Source of the DNA: Novosphingobium sp. PhB165
GTDB lineage: Bacteria > Pseudomonadota > Alphaproteobacteria > Sphingomonadales > Sphingomonadaceae
DNA length: 64,000 nt
Reading direction: 5' to 3'
NCBI RefSeq assembly: GCF_004341845.1
Contig: NZ_SLVB01000001.1
Location: 992,001 to 1,056,000 of the forward strand
In this document: positions 25,905-34,958 of the stretch, piece after piece
Numbering within the stretch: position 1 is the stretch's first letter
Layout of the letters: every line of letters begins with the position of its first letter
The notes under the pieces: generated by a model
The model's input: the letters and a program-made list of their open reading frames with translations, nothing else
The model's database searches: none
Told to the model about the DNA's origin: nothing
Position numbers and translations under genes: made by a program

Positions 25905-26969
25905 TTACTGAAGGAGACTGGAGCCGGTGACGAATTCGCCGAACCCGGCCGCCCCGGTGGATGAGGGGGTGAGCGCGGGACGCACAGGCACTTCCGATCC
26001 GCAATCGCCCCGATATTCGCGAGGATTAGCGCCAAAGACTCGCTTGAACATCCGGCTGAAGTGCGCCGGGCTCTTGAAGCCGACGCCATAGGCGATCTCG
26101 CTGATCGAGATATCGCGCGGATCGGAATCGGTCAGCCAGTCGCGCGCCTTGGTCAGCCGCTGTTCCCAGACGAGTTCGGAGAACGAGGTCTCGCGCAGCC
26201 GCAGCAGGAAAGAGAGGTAGCGCGGGCTGATTCCACAGCCCTTGGCCACCATCGCGGTCGAGAGCTGCGGGTCGGACAAGTGCACCTCGATGAAGCGCAG
26301 AACATCCTCGAGCCGCCGTTCGGCTATCGACTGGCGAGCCGGACGCGGCTCTTCCAGCGCGCGCACGGCATGGCCGATCAGCCCGAAAGCGGTTTCGACC
26401 AGCAGCCGCGCCGAATTCTCGCAAAGACGGCCGTCGTCGGCAAACACGTCGCCCAACAGTTGTTCGGCAATTGCCAGTTCGGGGACCATCCGCGCCCGCA
26501 GCGCCGGCACGACCAGTGCGCTGTTGCAGTCCTGCGCGACGTGCGAGCGCAGCAGGTGCGTGGGCACGGTGACGTGCAGCACTTCGCTCTGCCCCGCCTC
26601 GTCCGTGCGGCATTCGATCAGGAACGGCTCCATAGAGCGGGTGATGACGAAATCACCCTCCACCGCGACTTTGGCGCCGCACTGGTTGGAGAACGCGAAT
26701 TCGCCGCGCCGGACGAACCACAAGATCGAAAGATCGGTGGCATCCTCGCGAATATGCTGGCGCGAGCGGCGGAAAAACAGGTTGCTCGCCGAACGCTGGC
26801 GAATGATCGAAACCGGCCCGACGGCCCGGCGTTCCGACCGGACGTCGACATTGGGTGCATCTTCCACCCAGAAGTCGCCGCGATAGTATTCCTGCGCCCG
26901 GTCCCCCCGGAACACTTTCTGACCTTCGTGAACATTGCGCCTGTCCAGCGCGAACAATGTTTCAGCCAT
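25905..26969 (-). CDS. AraC family transcriptional regulator
   Basis: 354 residues from MAETLFALDRR, whose ATG has GAGGAGAGGG just upstream; the frame is open to 27113 but that part lacks similarity. The N-terminal ~230 residues form a sensory domain of the AraC-binding-like type (FVRRGEFAFSNQCGAKVAVEG). The C-terminal two helix-turn-helix motifs include LSTAMVAKGCGISPRYLSFLL and DISISEIAYGVGFKSPAHFSRMFK. It is transcribed on the same strand as the larger crotonase gene upstream, and probably controls the catabolic genes around it in response to a pathway compound. Confidence 0.9.
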   Translation of the reverse strand: MAETLFALDRRNVHEGQKVFRGDRAQEYYRGDFWVEDAPNVDVRSERRAVGPVSIIRQRSASNLFFRRSRQHIREDATDLSILWFVRRGEFAFSNQCGAKVAVEGDFVITRSMEPFLIECRTDEAGQSEVLHVTVPTHLLRSHVAQDCNSALVVPALRARMVPELAIAEQLLGDVFADDGRLCENSARLLVETAFGLIGHAVRALEEPRPARQSIAERRLEDVLRFIEVHLSDPQLSTAMVAKGCGISPRYLSFLLRLRETSFSELVWEQRLTKARDWLTDSDPRDISISEIAYGVGFKSPAHFSRMFKRVFGANPREYRGDCGSEVPVRPALTPSSTGAAGFGEFVTGSSLLQ

Positions 26970-27206
26970 GACCCTCTCCTCGGGTGCTGGGGCCGGTGCA
27001 TTGCTGCGCGCGACCCGTTGTGGCGAGGCTGCGGCCGACTGCTGACGGTCTCGCAAGCTCTCGATGAACCTATCATCAGAACGCGCCGCAACTCTACATC
27101 TCATGCACCGCAATCTGCAATGCGTGCATATATTGGCCGAAGCTGCAATTTGATGCGTCTGGCGCAGCCGCGCGCGGCTTGTTCGCGCACGGCTGCGGGC
27201 CCAAAA

Positions 27207-28178
27207 TCAGCCCTTCCGGCCCTTCATCGAGAGACGCCATTCGGGCGGATAGTTCTCGTCATGGCCCTTCACGACTTTGCCGATACCCTGCTTGAACGTG
27301 CTGCCCTTGCCGAGATTGACGTCGTTCTCGCCATCGTCCTTCATCAGCGGCAGCATGCCTTCCAGCCAGCCGGTGAGCAGGCTGCCCATATATTCGCCGC
27401 GATACTGCTTGTAGGCTTCGATGAAGGTCTTCTGCGCCACCACCACGTCGGTCGGGCGGGTGATCGAGCAAGCGTGCGCATACTTGGCGGTCTCCGCCTC
27501 CAGCTTGTCGCGCGGGACGACCGAATTCACGAAATTGCAGTTGTTCATCTCGTCCGCCGTGAACGGGCGGCCGGTGAACAGCATTTCCGAGAAACGGCGC
27601 AGGCCGACCATCTCCAGCCACTGCCACATGCGCGGGCCCCAGCCGGCGTAGCGGAACGAGGGATGACCGAAGAGCGCATCGTCGGACGAGACGATGATGT
27701 CCGCATCGGCGCACTGATAGAAGTGCCAGCCATAGCAATAGCCCTTGGCCTCGATGATCGAGATCTTCTTGAATTCCTGAAGCGGGCGGTTCCCCGAACG
27801 CGCCTTGGCGTAATAGTCGGTCAGGCCGTGGAGATAGCGGAACGAACCCGGCGGCGGGTACTTCACGTCCGGATCCTCGATCTCCAGATCGACAAGGAAA
27901 CCGTCGCCCGGCTGCGGATTCAGGTAGAGATCGCCATGCTCGTCGAGATCGCCGCCGCTGCCGAGATGATCGCCCATGCCGCGGATCACCAGCACTTTCA
28001 CGTCGTCGTCGATGTTCGCCTTGAACACCAGCTCGCCAAAGCGCGCGCGCATGCCGATTGTGGCGGTATTGTGCTTTTCCAGACGGTTGAACGTGATCGT
28101 GGCGATCTTGGTAACGGGGTCCTTCTCGTAGAGGACATGCTGTTCGGCGACCTTCTTGTGGTCGGCAATCGTCTTCAT
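27207..28178 (-). CDS. Enoyl-CoA hydratase/isomerase (crotonase) family protein, atypical
   Basis: 323 residues, longer than a normal ~260-residue crotonase because of inserts around DEHGDLYLNPQPGDGFL and a long C-terminal extension. Crotonase features are ATITFNRLEKHNTAT, the oxyanion segment MGDHLGSGGDLDEHGD, and AKGYCYGWHFYQCADADIIV. The usual glutamates are absent: HFYQC stands in place of CELA, and GHPSFRYAG in place of GQPE. It may catalyse ring cleavage or another non-hydratase reaction. It sits between two AraC-type regulator genes, one of them divergent. Confidence 0.83.
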   Translation of the reverse strand: MKTIADHKKVAEQHVLYEKDPVTKIATITFNRLEKHNTATIGMRARFGELVFKANIDDDVKVLVIRGMGDHLGSGGDLDEHGDLYLNPQPGDGFLVDLEIEDPDVKYPPPGSFRYLHGLTDYYAKARSGNRPLQEFKKISIIEAKGYCYGWHFYQCADADIIVSSDDALFGHPSFRYAGWGPRMWQWLEMVGLRRFSEMLFTGRPFTADEMNNCNFVNSVVPRDKLEAETAKYAHACSITRPTDVVVAQKTFIEAYKQYRGEYMGSLLTGWLEGMLPLMKDDGENDVNLGKGSTFKQGIGKVVKGHDENYPPEWRLSMKGRKG

Positions 28179-28360
28179 GGTTCTCTCCCATTCTCCCGCA
28201 TGGCGCCAAAGCTGACCCCCGGGGCTTGCCCGAGTGCTGCCACAGGCAAGGCAAGGGGGATTGGCATTAGGCGCGGCATTCTCGATATTGGATGCGCGAC
28301 ATGAAGAGGCGGAACTGCCCGAAATACATGCGCGAGAGGACGATGCCGAAAAGGACGCCG

Positions 28361-29410
28361 ATGGACCGCAACAGCTTCTTCAGCCTCGATGGCCCTCTGG
28401 ATGTCACACCCAGCGGCGGCCAAGTGCGCGCGGCCAATTTCGCGGGGCTCGCCAATCTGGCGCGCAGCCACGGCCGCGATGCGCGCGGCATTGTCGAGCG
28501 GCACGGCATGGAAGCGCGCGTGCTGACCGATCCGGAAAGCCTGATCGCCCCGCAGCAAGTGGCGGACACTTTCGAATATTGCAGCGCGATCTTCGACGAT
28601 CCGCTGTTCGGTCTCCACTTCGGCTCGATGCAGGATCCGGAAGTATTCGGCTGCGTCACCGCGCTGTGCCGCGCCGCCCCCACCGTGCGCGCAGGCATTC
28701 GCTGCCTGATCGAGTTCCTGCCGGTGGTCCACGCCCCCGATTGCGAGGTCGTGCTGATCGAGGGCCGCGAAACCGCCGAACTGACCTGGCTGGTGAACAC
28801 CGATATCGGCCTCAACGATCAGGCCAATTATCAGGCCGCCATGCTCAACCTGAAGCTGCTGCAAGCGATCGGCGGGCCCGCGTTCCGGCCGAACTGGGTG
28901 AGTCTTTCGGCCGATCCACGTTCCAGCGACCTGCCGGAAATCGAGAAACTGCTGGGCTGCAAGGTGCGCGGTCATTCGCCGCGCAATTCGGTGGCCTTCC
29001 CGGTGCGCACGCTGGAACAACCGGTGCCGAGCGCCAACCGGCTGCTCTACAAGCTGCTGGGGTCCTATCTCCAGCAGGTAAAGTCGTCCCACAGTCCTTC
29101 GATCGTCGACAAGGTCAACAGCTACATTCGCGGCGCGCTCGCCTCGGGAAGCTGCTCGATCGAGCGCTGCGCGGAAAAAACCGGGATCTCGGTGCGGACC
29201 CTGCAATCGCGGCTGGCCGAGCAGGGGGTGCGCTTCTCCGAACTCGTCGAGAAGCAGCGCGAGGCGCTTGCCCGCGCCCACCTTGCCGACCGCCGCCTGT
29301 CTTTGGACGAGATCGCCGACCGGCTAGGCTATGGCGAACAGACCAGCTTCGGCCGCGCATTCAAGCGCTGGACCGGCATCACCCCGCAGCAATTCCGAGC
29401 TGGGTCCTGA
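28361..29410 (+). CDS. AraC family transcriptional regulator with ligand-binding domain
   Basis: 349 residues from MDRNSFFSLDG, preceded by AAAAGGA at a 5-nt spacing; ATGs at 28343 and further upstream are in frame. The long N-terminal domain belongs to the arabinose-binding-like type seen in OruR/ArgR-like regulators (LARSHGRDARGIVERHGME, FEYCSAIFDDPLFGLHFGS). The C-terminal HTH_18 includes CSIERCAEKTGISVRTLQSRL and LSLDEIADRLGYGEQTSFGRAFKRW. It diverges from the atypical crotonase gene across ~180 bp, the usual arrangement for a regulator and its target. Confidence 0.9.
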   Translation: MDRNSFFSLDGPLDVTPSGGQVRAANFAGLANLARSHGRDARGIVERHGMEARVLTDPESLIAPQQVADTFEYCSAIFDDPLFGLHFGSMQDPEVFGCVTALCRAAPTVRAGIRCLIEFLPVVHAPDCEVVLIEGRETAELTWLVNTDIGLNDQANYQAAMLNLKLLQAIGGPAFRPNWVSLSADPRSSDLPEIEKLLGCKVRGHSPRNSVAFPVRTLEQPVPSANRLLYKLLGSYLQQVKSSHSPSIVDKVNSYIRGALASGSCSIERCAEKTGISVRTLQSRLAEQGVRFSELVEKQREALARAHLADRRLSLDEIADRLGYGEQTSFGRAFKRWTGITPQQFRAGS

Positions 29411-29453
29411 TTGAAGCGAAGGCAATACGCGCCTTCGCTCTACCCCCCAATCC

Positions 29454-29525
29454 CCGTCGTCCCCGCGAAGGCGGGGACCCCGCTTTTCTTCAAGCAACAC
29501 GTCGCCCCCGCCAAGCGAGGGCGAC
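29454..29525. repeat. REP-type repeat, copy 5 (degenerate)
   Basis: One well-preserved arm (ccgtcgtccccgcgaaggcg, from 29454) is followed by a different short palindrome, cgtcgcccccgcc...agggcgacg, at ~29500-29525 instead of the normal second arm. It reaches to within 10 bp of the end of the convergent esterase gene. A separate 9-bp hairpin (agcgaaggc/gccttcgct) lies at 29415-29439. Confidence 0.75.
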
Positions 29526-29534
29526 GCCTGAAAC

Positions 29535-30620
29535 CTACTTCTTCTCCACTTCCGTCAGCATGACTTTCGCCAGCGTCAGGAAATTCTCGGTATCCTGCTG
29601 GGCCGAGGGGATATCCTTGCGGAACGTGGTGAAGCCGTGGACCAGCCCCCTGCCCTCGTAATAGACCGTCGGCACCCCGGCCTCGACCAGCTTGGCGGCA
29701 TAGGCGCGGCCCTGATCGCGCAGCGGATCGAGCCCGGCGGTCACCAGAACGGTCGGCGGCAGGCCCTTGAGATCGCCCAGAAGCGGCGACGTGCGCAAGC
29801 TCTTCGGATCGGCCGCATAGTGCTTGCGGAACAGGTCCGTCGAACTCTTGTCCAGCCCGTAGCCGTTGGCGAACAGATGTGTGGAGGGATAGTCGCCGAC
29901 GAAATCCGTCGCCGGATAGATCGGCACTTGCATGATGACCGGAACCGCCGCCGGCTTGTCGCGCAGGGCAGCGGCGACGATCAGCGTCAGGTTGCCGCCT
30001 GCGCTGTCCCCGCTGAGCACCAGTCCGGTGACGTCGCGGCCCAGCGCCTTGCCATTGGCGGCGACCCACCGGGCGGCGGCTTCGCCGTCGTCCGGCGCGG
30101 CGGGCCAGGGATTCTCGGGCGCAAGACGATATTCGACCGAGACCACCGGCAGGTCGAGACGGCGGGCGATTTCGGCCGCCAGCGCGGCATGGGTATCGAT
30201 GCTGCCGAGAATGTAGCCGCCGCCGTGATAGAACACGAGCACCGGCCCGGGTCCCCGCTGGGCGCGTGCATCGAACAGGCGCAGCTTGATGGGGCCCGCG
30301 GGTCCGGGCATCTCAAGATCCTTGCTCACCGCGATCTCGCCCACCGGCACGTCGCGCGACGGCAGGGCGCCGGGTGGAAGCTTGCGGATCTGCGCCAGCA
30401 CTTCGGCGGTCATCGCCGGCAGGGGATGGGCCTCCTGCGCCTTCAGATAGGCTGCCACATCCGGGCGAATATATGGCGTATCGGCGGTTGCAGCGGCCGC
30501 TGTCAAAGTGGCGGCGGGCGCATCGGCCAGCGCCGGACTCAATGGCACCAGCGCCGCAGCAGCGAGCGCCATAGCCAGAGCAGACTTCCGGTAACCCCCT
30601 GCACGATCGATCTTATTCAT
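29535..30620 (-). CDS. Secreted alpha/beta hydrolase, hormone-sensitive-lipase family
   Basis: 361 residues from MNKIDRAGGYRKS, which opens a signal peptide ending in ...VPLSPALADA, so the enzyme is probably periplasmic. HSL family marks are all present: HGGGYILGS (oxyanion hole), the nucleophile Ser in SGDSAGGNL, an Asp in TAGLDPLRDQG and the catalytic His in GLVHGFTTF. It hydrolyses small esters. The gene is separated from PBP1A by ~110 bp and closes the catabolic part of the window. Substrate unknown. Confidence 0.92.
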   Translation of the reverse strand: MNKIDRAGGYRKSALAMALAAAALVPLSPALADAPAATLTAAAATADTPYIRPDVAAYLKAQEAHPLPAMTAEVLAQIRKLPPGALPSRDVPVGEIAVSKDLEMPGPAGPIKLRLFDARAQRGPGPVLVFYHGGGYILGSIDTHAALAAEIARRLDLPVVSVEYRLAPENPWPAAPDDGEAAARWVAANGKALGRDVTGLVLSGDSAGGNLTLIVAAALRDKPAAVPVIMQVPIYPATDFVGDYPSTHLFANGYGLDKSSTDLFRKHYAADPKSLRTSPLLGDLKGLPPTVLVTAGLDPLRDQGRAYAAKLVEAGVPTVYYEGRGLVHGFTTFRKDIPSAQQDTENFLTLAKVMLTEVEKK

Positions 30621-30730
30621 CGATGGATCCTCTCCCTGTTCCGGAAGCGATCCTAACCACGCTAGGTGTAACTGGCGAGACGGCCCGGGCAATCGCTTGC
30701 CCGGGCCGTCAAATCATCCATCTCGGACAG

Positions 30731-33280
30731 TCAGTAAACTCCGCCCTGTTCCTCGACGAAGTCGGTCGTGTCGCCGGAATTGGCGCCTGCCGCAGCTTCG
30801 CGCACATCGCGGGCATGGCGGATTTCGGCCACGAGCGCATCGCGGCGGCGGGTGAACTCATCCTCGGGCGTATACTGGCGTGGTTCCGTGTCGGGCTTGA
30901 AGGCCTCCCAGATCACCGCAGCCTTGGGATCGTCGCTGGGCTCCACGCCCATGACCCGCTTGCCGGTCACGCGATCGATCCGGACCATGCGGATGCCGGC
31001 GGGCGCGATGAACGGCTGCATCGACCAGCGCGGGCGCGTGGTATCGACGACCTGCTTGAAGATCGGTGCCGCAATGCGGCCACCCTGCGCATAACCGCCC
31101 AGCGAGCGCGGGTTGTCGTAACCGAGGTAGACGCCGCCGATATAGTCCTGCGTGCCGCCCACGAACCACACGTCGGTCGGGCCGTTGGTCGTGCCGGTCT
31201 TGCCGAACAGCGGCATGTTGAGTTCGCGCAGGCGCGCGGCGGTACCGCGCGTGACCACGCCCTCCAGCATGTGGACGACCTGAAACGCCGTAGGCGCATC
31301 AAGCACTTGCTTGCCGCGACGATCCACGCGCGGCATCGGCTTGCCGTCCCATTCGGGCATGTTGCAGGTATCGCAGCGGCGATTGTCCGACTTCCAGATG
31401 ACCTTGCCGTTGCGGTCCTGAATGTAGTCGATCGGCGAGGACTGGAACTGCACGCCATTGTTGGCCAGCGCCGAGTAGGCATTGACCATACGCGCGACCG
31501 TGGTTTCGCCCGCGCCGAGCGCGAAGGACAGGTAAGGCTTGAAATCGCCGATGCCGACGTTGTGGAACGTCTTGATAACGCGCGGCATGCCGGTGTCGTT
31601 GGCGATGCGCACGGTCATCAGGTTGCGCGACTGTTCGAGGCCCCAGCGCATGGTGTGGCTGCCCGCCCCGCCCTCGTTGCCGAAGTTGCGGAAGCATTTG
31701 TCGCCCAGCGCCGCGCCCTGATAGACGCAGAACGTGCCGTCCAGCACCTGCGTCGCCGGGGTCATGCCGTACTGGAGTGCGGTGGCATAGACGAAGGGCT
31801 TGATCGTCGAGCCCGGCTGCCGCTCGGCCTGAACCGCGCGGTTGAACGAATCGAGCCCGGCATCGAAACCGCCCTGCATGGCGACGATGCGGCCGCTGCC
31901 CGGCTCCTGCATCATCATGCCGCCCGAAACCTCCGGGATCGTCCGCAGCGCATAAGTCCCGGCACCGACCGGGGCGACGGCAACGATGTCACCCGGCCGC
32001 GCCGCATCCGCGACATTGGCAAGCGTGCCCACATTGCCATCGGAGAAGCCGACGCGCCCGGTGCTGCCCGAACGGTCAAGGATGATGCCGACGCGCCAGT
32101 CCTTGTAATCGATCGTCTTGTTGGCGACGATCAGCTGGGTCTGCCAGTTCTCAAGATCGTCGACATGCGCGATCGGATGCGCCCATTCGCGATTGCCCTG
32201 ATAGTTGAGCAGGCCCGCGCGCAGCGAGTCGCGCACCGCCTTCTGCATCTCGGTATCGAGCGAGGTCCGCACCCAGAGACCGCCCGCATAGACGCTGTTG
32301 GGGCCATCCTCGGCCTTTTCGCCATACTGGTCGATCAGGCGGCGGCGCACTTCCTCGATGAAATAGGCGTTGGCGGTGTCGTAAGTCTCGACGCGGCGGG
32401 GAATCAGGCCGAGCGGCTGCGCCTTGGCGGCATCGGCATCGGCGCGCGTCGCCCAGCCGTTCGACACCATCTGGTCGAGCACCCAGTTACGGCGATTGAT
32501 CGCCATTTCCTCGTACTGCTTGCGGCCATAGCGCTCGGGCGCCTTGGGCAGGATCGCGAGGAACGCCGCCTCATGGAGGTCAAGCTGGTCCACGTCCTTG
32601 CCGAAATAAGCGCGCGCCGCCGCCTGCACGCCGAAGCTCTGACGGCCGAGCGGAATCTCGTTGAGGTAGAGTTCGAGGATCTGCTGCTTGGTCAGCACGC
32701 CCTCGATCCGCCGCGCCAGGATCATTTCCTTGAGCTTGCGGGTGACCGAATACTCGTCGCCGATCAGGATGTTCTTGGCGACCTGCTGGGTGATCGTCGA
32801 ACCGCCACGCGCACGCCCGCCCGAGCCGAGCTTGGACGCATAGTCGACAACCGCGCCGGCAAGACCGCCGAAATCGACGCCGCCGTGGGTCCAGAACGTC
32901 TTGTCCTCGGCCGAGAGAAAAGCATCGACCAGCTTGGGCGGGAAATCGACGTAACGCAGCTGCACGCGGCGCTCGCGGGCATAGCTGTAGACGATCTCGC
33001 CATCGACGCCGCGCACCATGGTCGGCAGCGGCGGCTGGTATTCGAGCAGCTTGTTGGCGTCGGGCAGGCCATAGCCGATGGCAATGTAGCTCCCGCCAAG
33101 CACGATGGCGCCCGCTGCGGCCAGATAGCCGAAGCGGCGGAACCACTTGCGCTCGCGCCAGGTCTTGCGCAGCCCCGCAAGGCGACCGGAAATGGCGGCA
33201 CGGGCACCCCCACGGCGCAGGCGGAAGTGAGCATCCCCGGGGTTCTGCTCGGCGCCGTTTTCGCTGATATCGTCAGTCAT
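30731..33280 (-). CDS. mrcA: Penicillin-binding protein 1A, bifunctional transglycosylase/transpeptidase
   Basis: 849 residues, class A PBP. A short cytoplasmic tail is followed by one membrane anchor (YLAAAGAIVLGGSYIAIGYG, ~residues 51-70). The GT51 domain has SAEDKTFWTHGGVDF (catalytic Glu), RGGSTITQQVAKN and KQQILELYLNEIPLG. The transpeptidase domain has the SxxK nucleophile in QPGSTIKPF, a SRN motif, and FGKTGTTNG. It polymerises and cross-links peptidoglycan. The neighbouring amidase gene on the same strand is a common companion in sphingomonads. Confidence 0.96.
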   Translation of the reverse strand: MTDDISENGAEQNPGDAHFRLRRGGARAAISGRLAGLRKTWRERKWFRRFGYLAAAGAIVLGGSYIAIGYGLPDANKLLEYQPPLPTMVRGVDGEIVYSYARERRVQLRYVDFPPKLVDAFLSAEDKTFWTHGGVDFGGLAGAVVDYASKLGSGGRARGGSTITQQVAKNILIGDEYSVTRKLKEMILARRIEGVLTKQQILELYLNEIPLGRQSFGVQAAARAYFGKDVDQLDLHEAAFLAILPKAPERYGRKQYEEMAINRRNWVLDQMVSNGWATRADADAAKAQPLGLIPRRVETYDTANAYFIEEVRRRLIDQYGEKAEDGPNSVYAGGLWVRTSLDTEMQKAVRDSLRAGLLNYQGNREWAHPIAHVDDLENWQTQLIVANKTIDYKDWRVGIILDRSGSTGRVGFSDGNVGTLANVADAARPGDIVAVAPVGAGTYALRTIPEVSGGMMMQEPGSGRIVAMQGGFDAGLDSFNRAVQAERQPGSTIKPFVYATALQYGMTPATQVLDGTFCVYQGAALGDKCFRNFGNEGGAGSHTMRWGLEQSRNLMTVRIANDTGMPRVIKTFHNVGIGDFKPYLSFALGAGETTVARMVNAYSALANNGVQFQSSPIDYIQDRNGKVIWKSDNRRCDTCNMPEWDGKPMPRVDRRGKQVLDAPTAFQVVHMLEGVVTRGTAARLRELNMPLFGKTGTTNGPTDVWFVGGTQDYIGGVYLGYDNPRSLGGYAQGGRIAAPIFKQVVDTTRPRWSMQPFIAPAGIRMVRIDRVTGKRVMGVEPSDDPKAAVIWEAFKPDTEPRQYTPEDEFTRRRDALVAEIRHARDVREAAAGANSGDTTDFVEEQGGVY

Positions 33281-33369
33281 TGCGACCGCCCTCTAGCATG
33301 GGGATTTTGTGCTAGGCCAGACAGGACACGATCCGCCGCGCGCTTTTCGCGTCGGACGATGCCCATCCG

Positions 33370-34239
33370 TCACGCCCCGGCCCGGCGCGCGAACCACGCC
33401 CGGACCGCTCGCGCGGCCGCTTCCGCAAGCTGTTGCTGCCCTTGGTGCGAGCCCAGAAAGCGCGCATCGTCCGGGTTGTTGATGTATCCGGTTTCAAACA
33501 GGACCGAGGGGATATCCGGCGCCTTGAGCACGGCCAGCGCGGCTGTCTCGATCTGGTCATGGTGCAATCCCAGCCCGCCATCCTGCATCTCGCGCAAAAT
33601 AAGACCGGCGAACTGGCTCGACCCCTGTTGCGCACCGCGCTGCGAGAGATCGAGCAGGATCGCGCCGACATCTTGGCTGGTCTGCGTGAGCGTCACGCCA
33701 TTGACCTTGCCCGACTGGTTTTCGCGCGCGGCGAAGCGCTCGGCCGCCTCGCTCGATCCGCGTTCGGACAGGACGTAGACGCTCGCACCGCGTGCGCCGT
33801 CGCTTTCGGCGCTGTCGGCGTGGATGGACAGGAACAGGTCGGCATTGAGCCGGCGGGCGATGTCCGGTCTGTCGGCCAGCGCGATGAAACGGTCCGTGTC
33901 GCGCGTCAGCGCCACGCGAATGCCGCCCGCTGCCAATAGCTTCTCACGGATCGCCAGCGCGACCTGAAGCGCCACCGTCTTCTCGCGCAAGTCGCCCTGC
34001 CCGGCGCCCGGATCGAAACCGCCGTGACCGGGATCGATCACTACCAGCGGGCGGCTCGCATCCGCAGGGCCATCGACGCGCGGAAGGTTCACCGGCGCAT
34101 CGGCGGTCGGCAGGTCGAAGCGGACGACATATTCGAGATCGCGCGCAGAAACCGCCAAACGCGGATAGAGCACAGGCAACGCCGCCAGCAGCGCCAGAGG
34201 CGCCGACAGGAGGAGAAGCAATTGCAGCCTGCGCGACAT
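33370..34239 (-). CDS. N-acetylmuramoyl-L-alanine amidase (Amidase_3)
   Basis: 289 residues from MSRRLQLLLLLSAPLALLAALP, giving a signal/anchor sequence; the frame extends upstream to 34965 but codes for nothing recognisable there. Zinc-site motifs: VVIDPGHGGFDPGA (His), LREKTVALQVAL (Glu), DLFLSIHADSAES (His) and SVLFETGYINN (catalytic Glu). It cleaves the amide between MurNAc and the stem peptide in the periplasm, for example during cell separation. No regulatory AMIN domain is present. About 90 bp upstream of PBP1A in the same direction. Confidence 0.93.
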   Translation of the reverse strand: MSRRLQLLLLLSAPLALLAALPVLYPRLAVSARDLEYVVRFDLPTADAPVNLPRVDGPADASRPLVVIDPGHGGFDPGAGQGDLREKTVALQVALAIREKLLAAGGIRVALTRDTDRFIALADRPDIARRLNADLFLSIHADSAESDGARGASVYVLSERGSSEAAERFAARENQSGKVNGVTLTQTSQDVGAILLDLSQRGAQQGSSQFAGLILREMQDGGLGLHHDQIETAALAVLKAPDIPSVLFETGYINNPDDARFLGSHQGQQQLAEAAARAVRAWFARRAGA

Positions 34240-34958
34240 GGGCCTGTGACTAGGCGGCGGCAATGCGCTCGGCAATCCCGCAGGACCACGCTTTCCCCCG
34301 GTTATCGGCGGAAAAACTTGTTGCGCCGGCAACCCGCCCTGCCCCGCCGAACCGGCCAATATTCCCAGGCCATCCAACAGGCTCCCCCATGCAATGAAAG
34401 CATGGCAATGACCTTGCCGTGCAAGGCTATGAATGCTAGGCGTTTCGGCCCGGGCCCATAAAACTTCCGGTCCAAGCAATTCGGCAAGTGCATGCCTACA
34501 TGCCGCCGGACAGGACCGAAGAAGCCAGTACCCGGTTGCAAGATCCGGATGAATTCTGTCCGGAACGAACAGGTTGATGCGAGAGATGAGAAGCCAATTG
34601 CCGCCCTGCAAGCCGACGCCCGAAGGGGCGTGGGCAGCGTGGCTGCAATTTTCCGCGTATCCAAGATCGCATTCCGGATCACTGCGCGAACTCACTCTGG
34701 CAGACACGCTCACGTCCGCAGGCACGCCATTCGGCATGCCCGCAAGGACGATAGACAACAGAGTCGCATCCCGGGAGCCAAACGGCCCCGACTTCACCTT
34801 TACCCCCGTCCGCGCCGACGTGAGCCCAATTTCGGGTTCTGTCTCATCAGGCCTCGCTGGATACAGCGGCGCTGATGCCAAGGCTGCGGACATCATCGAA
34901 CAGGATCGCGCCGTCACCGCCTTCGAGGCCGGGACCGAGCGCGCATGGAGAATACACA
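34240..34958 (+). promoter_or_regulatory. Long gene-free leader region upstream of the RNase E gene
   Basis: 719 bp lie between the divergent amidase start and the RNase E start. The open frames in it on both strands have no family similarity and overlap one another. Base composition is more AT-rich than the surrounding genes around 34380-34600. In many proteobacteria the rne message carries a long structured 5' leader through which RNase E cleaves its own mRNA; this region is the natural place for such a leader and for the amidase promoter. No consensus promoter could be fixed by eye. Confidence 0.45.

Noticed and set aside
26061..28304. 747-codon plus-strand frame across the AraC and crotonase genes
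   Set aside because: It spans two well-supported minus-strand genes and their gap and has the composition of an antisense shadow.
30623..33778. 1051-codon open frame on the plus strand opposite PBP1A
   Set aside because: The minus strand encodes a complete PBP1A with all catalytic motifs. High GC removes stops from the opposite frame, and the translation is Arg/Ala/His-rich with no family pattern.
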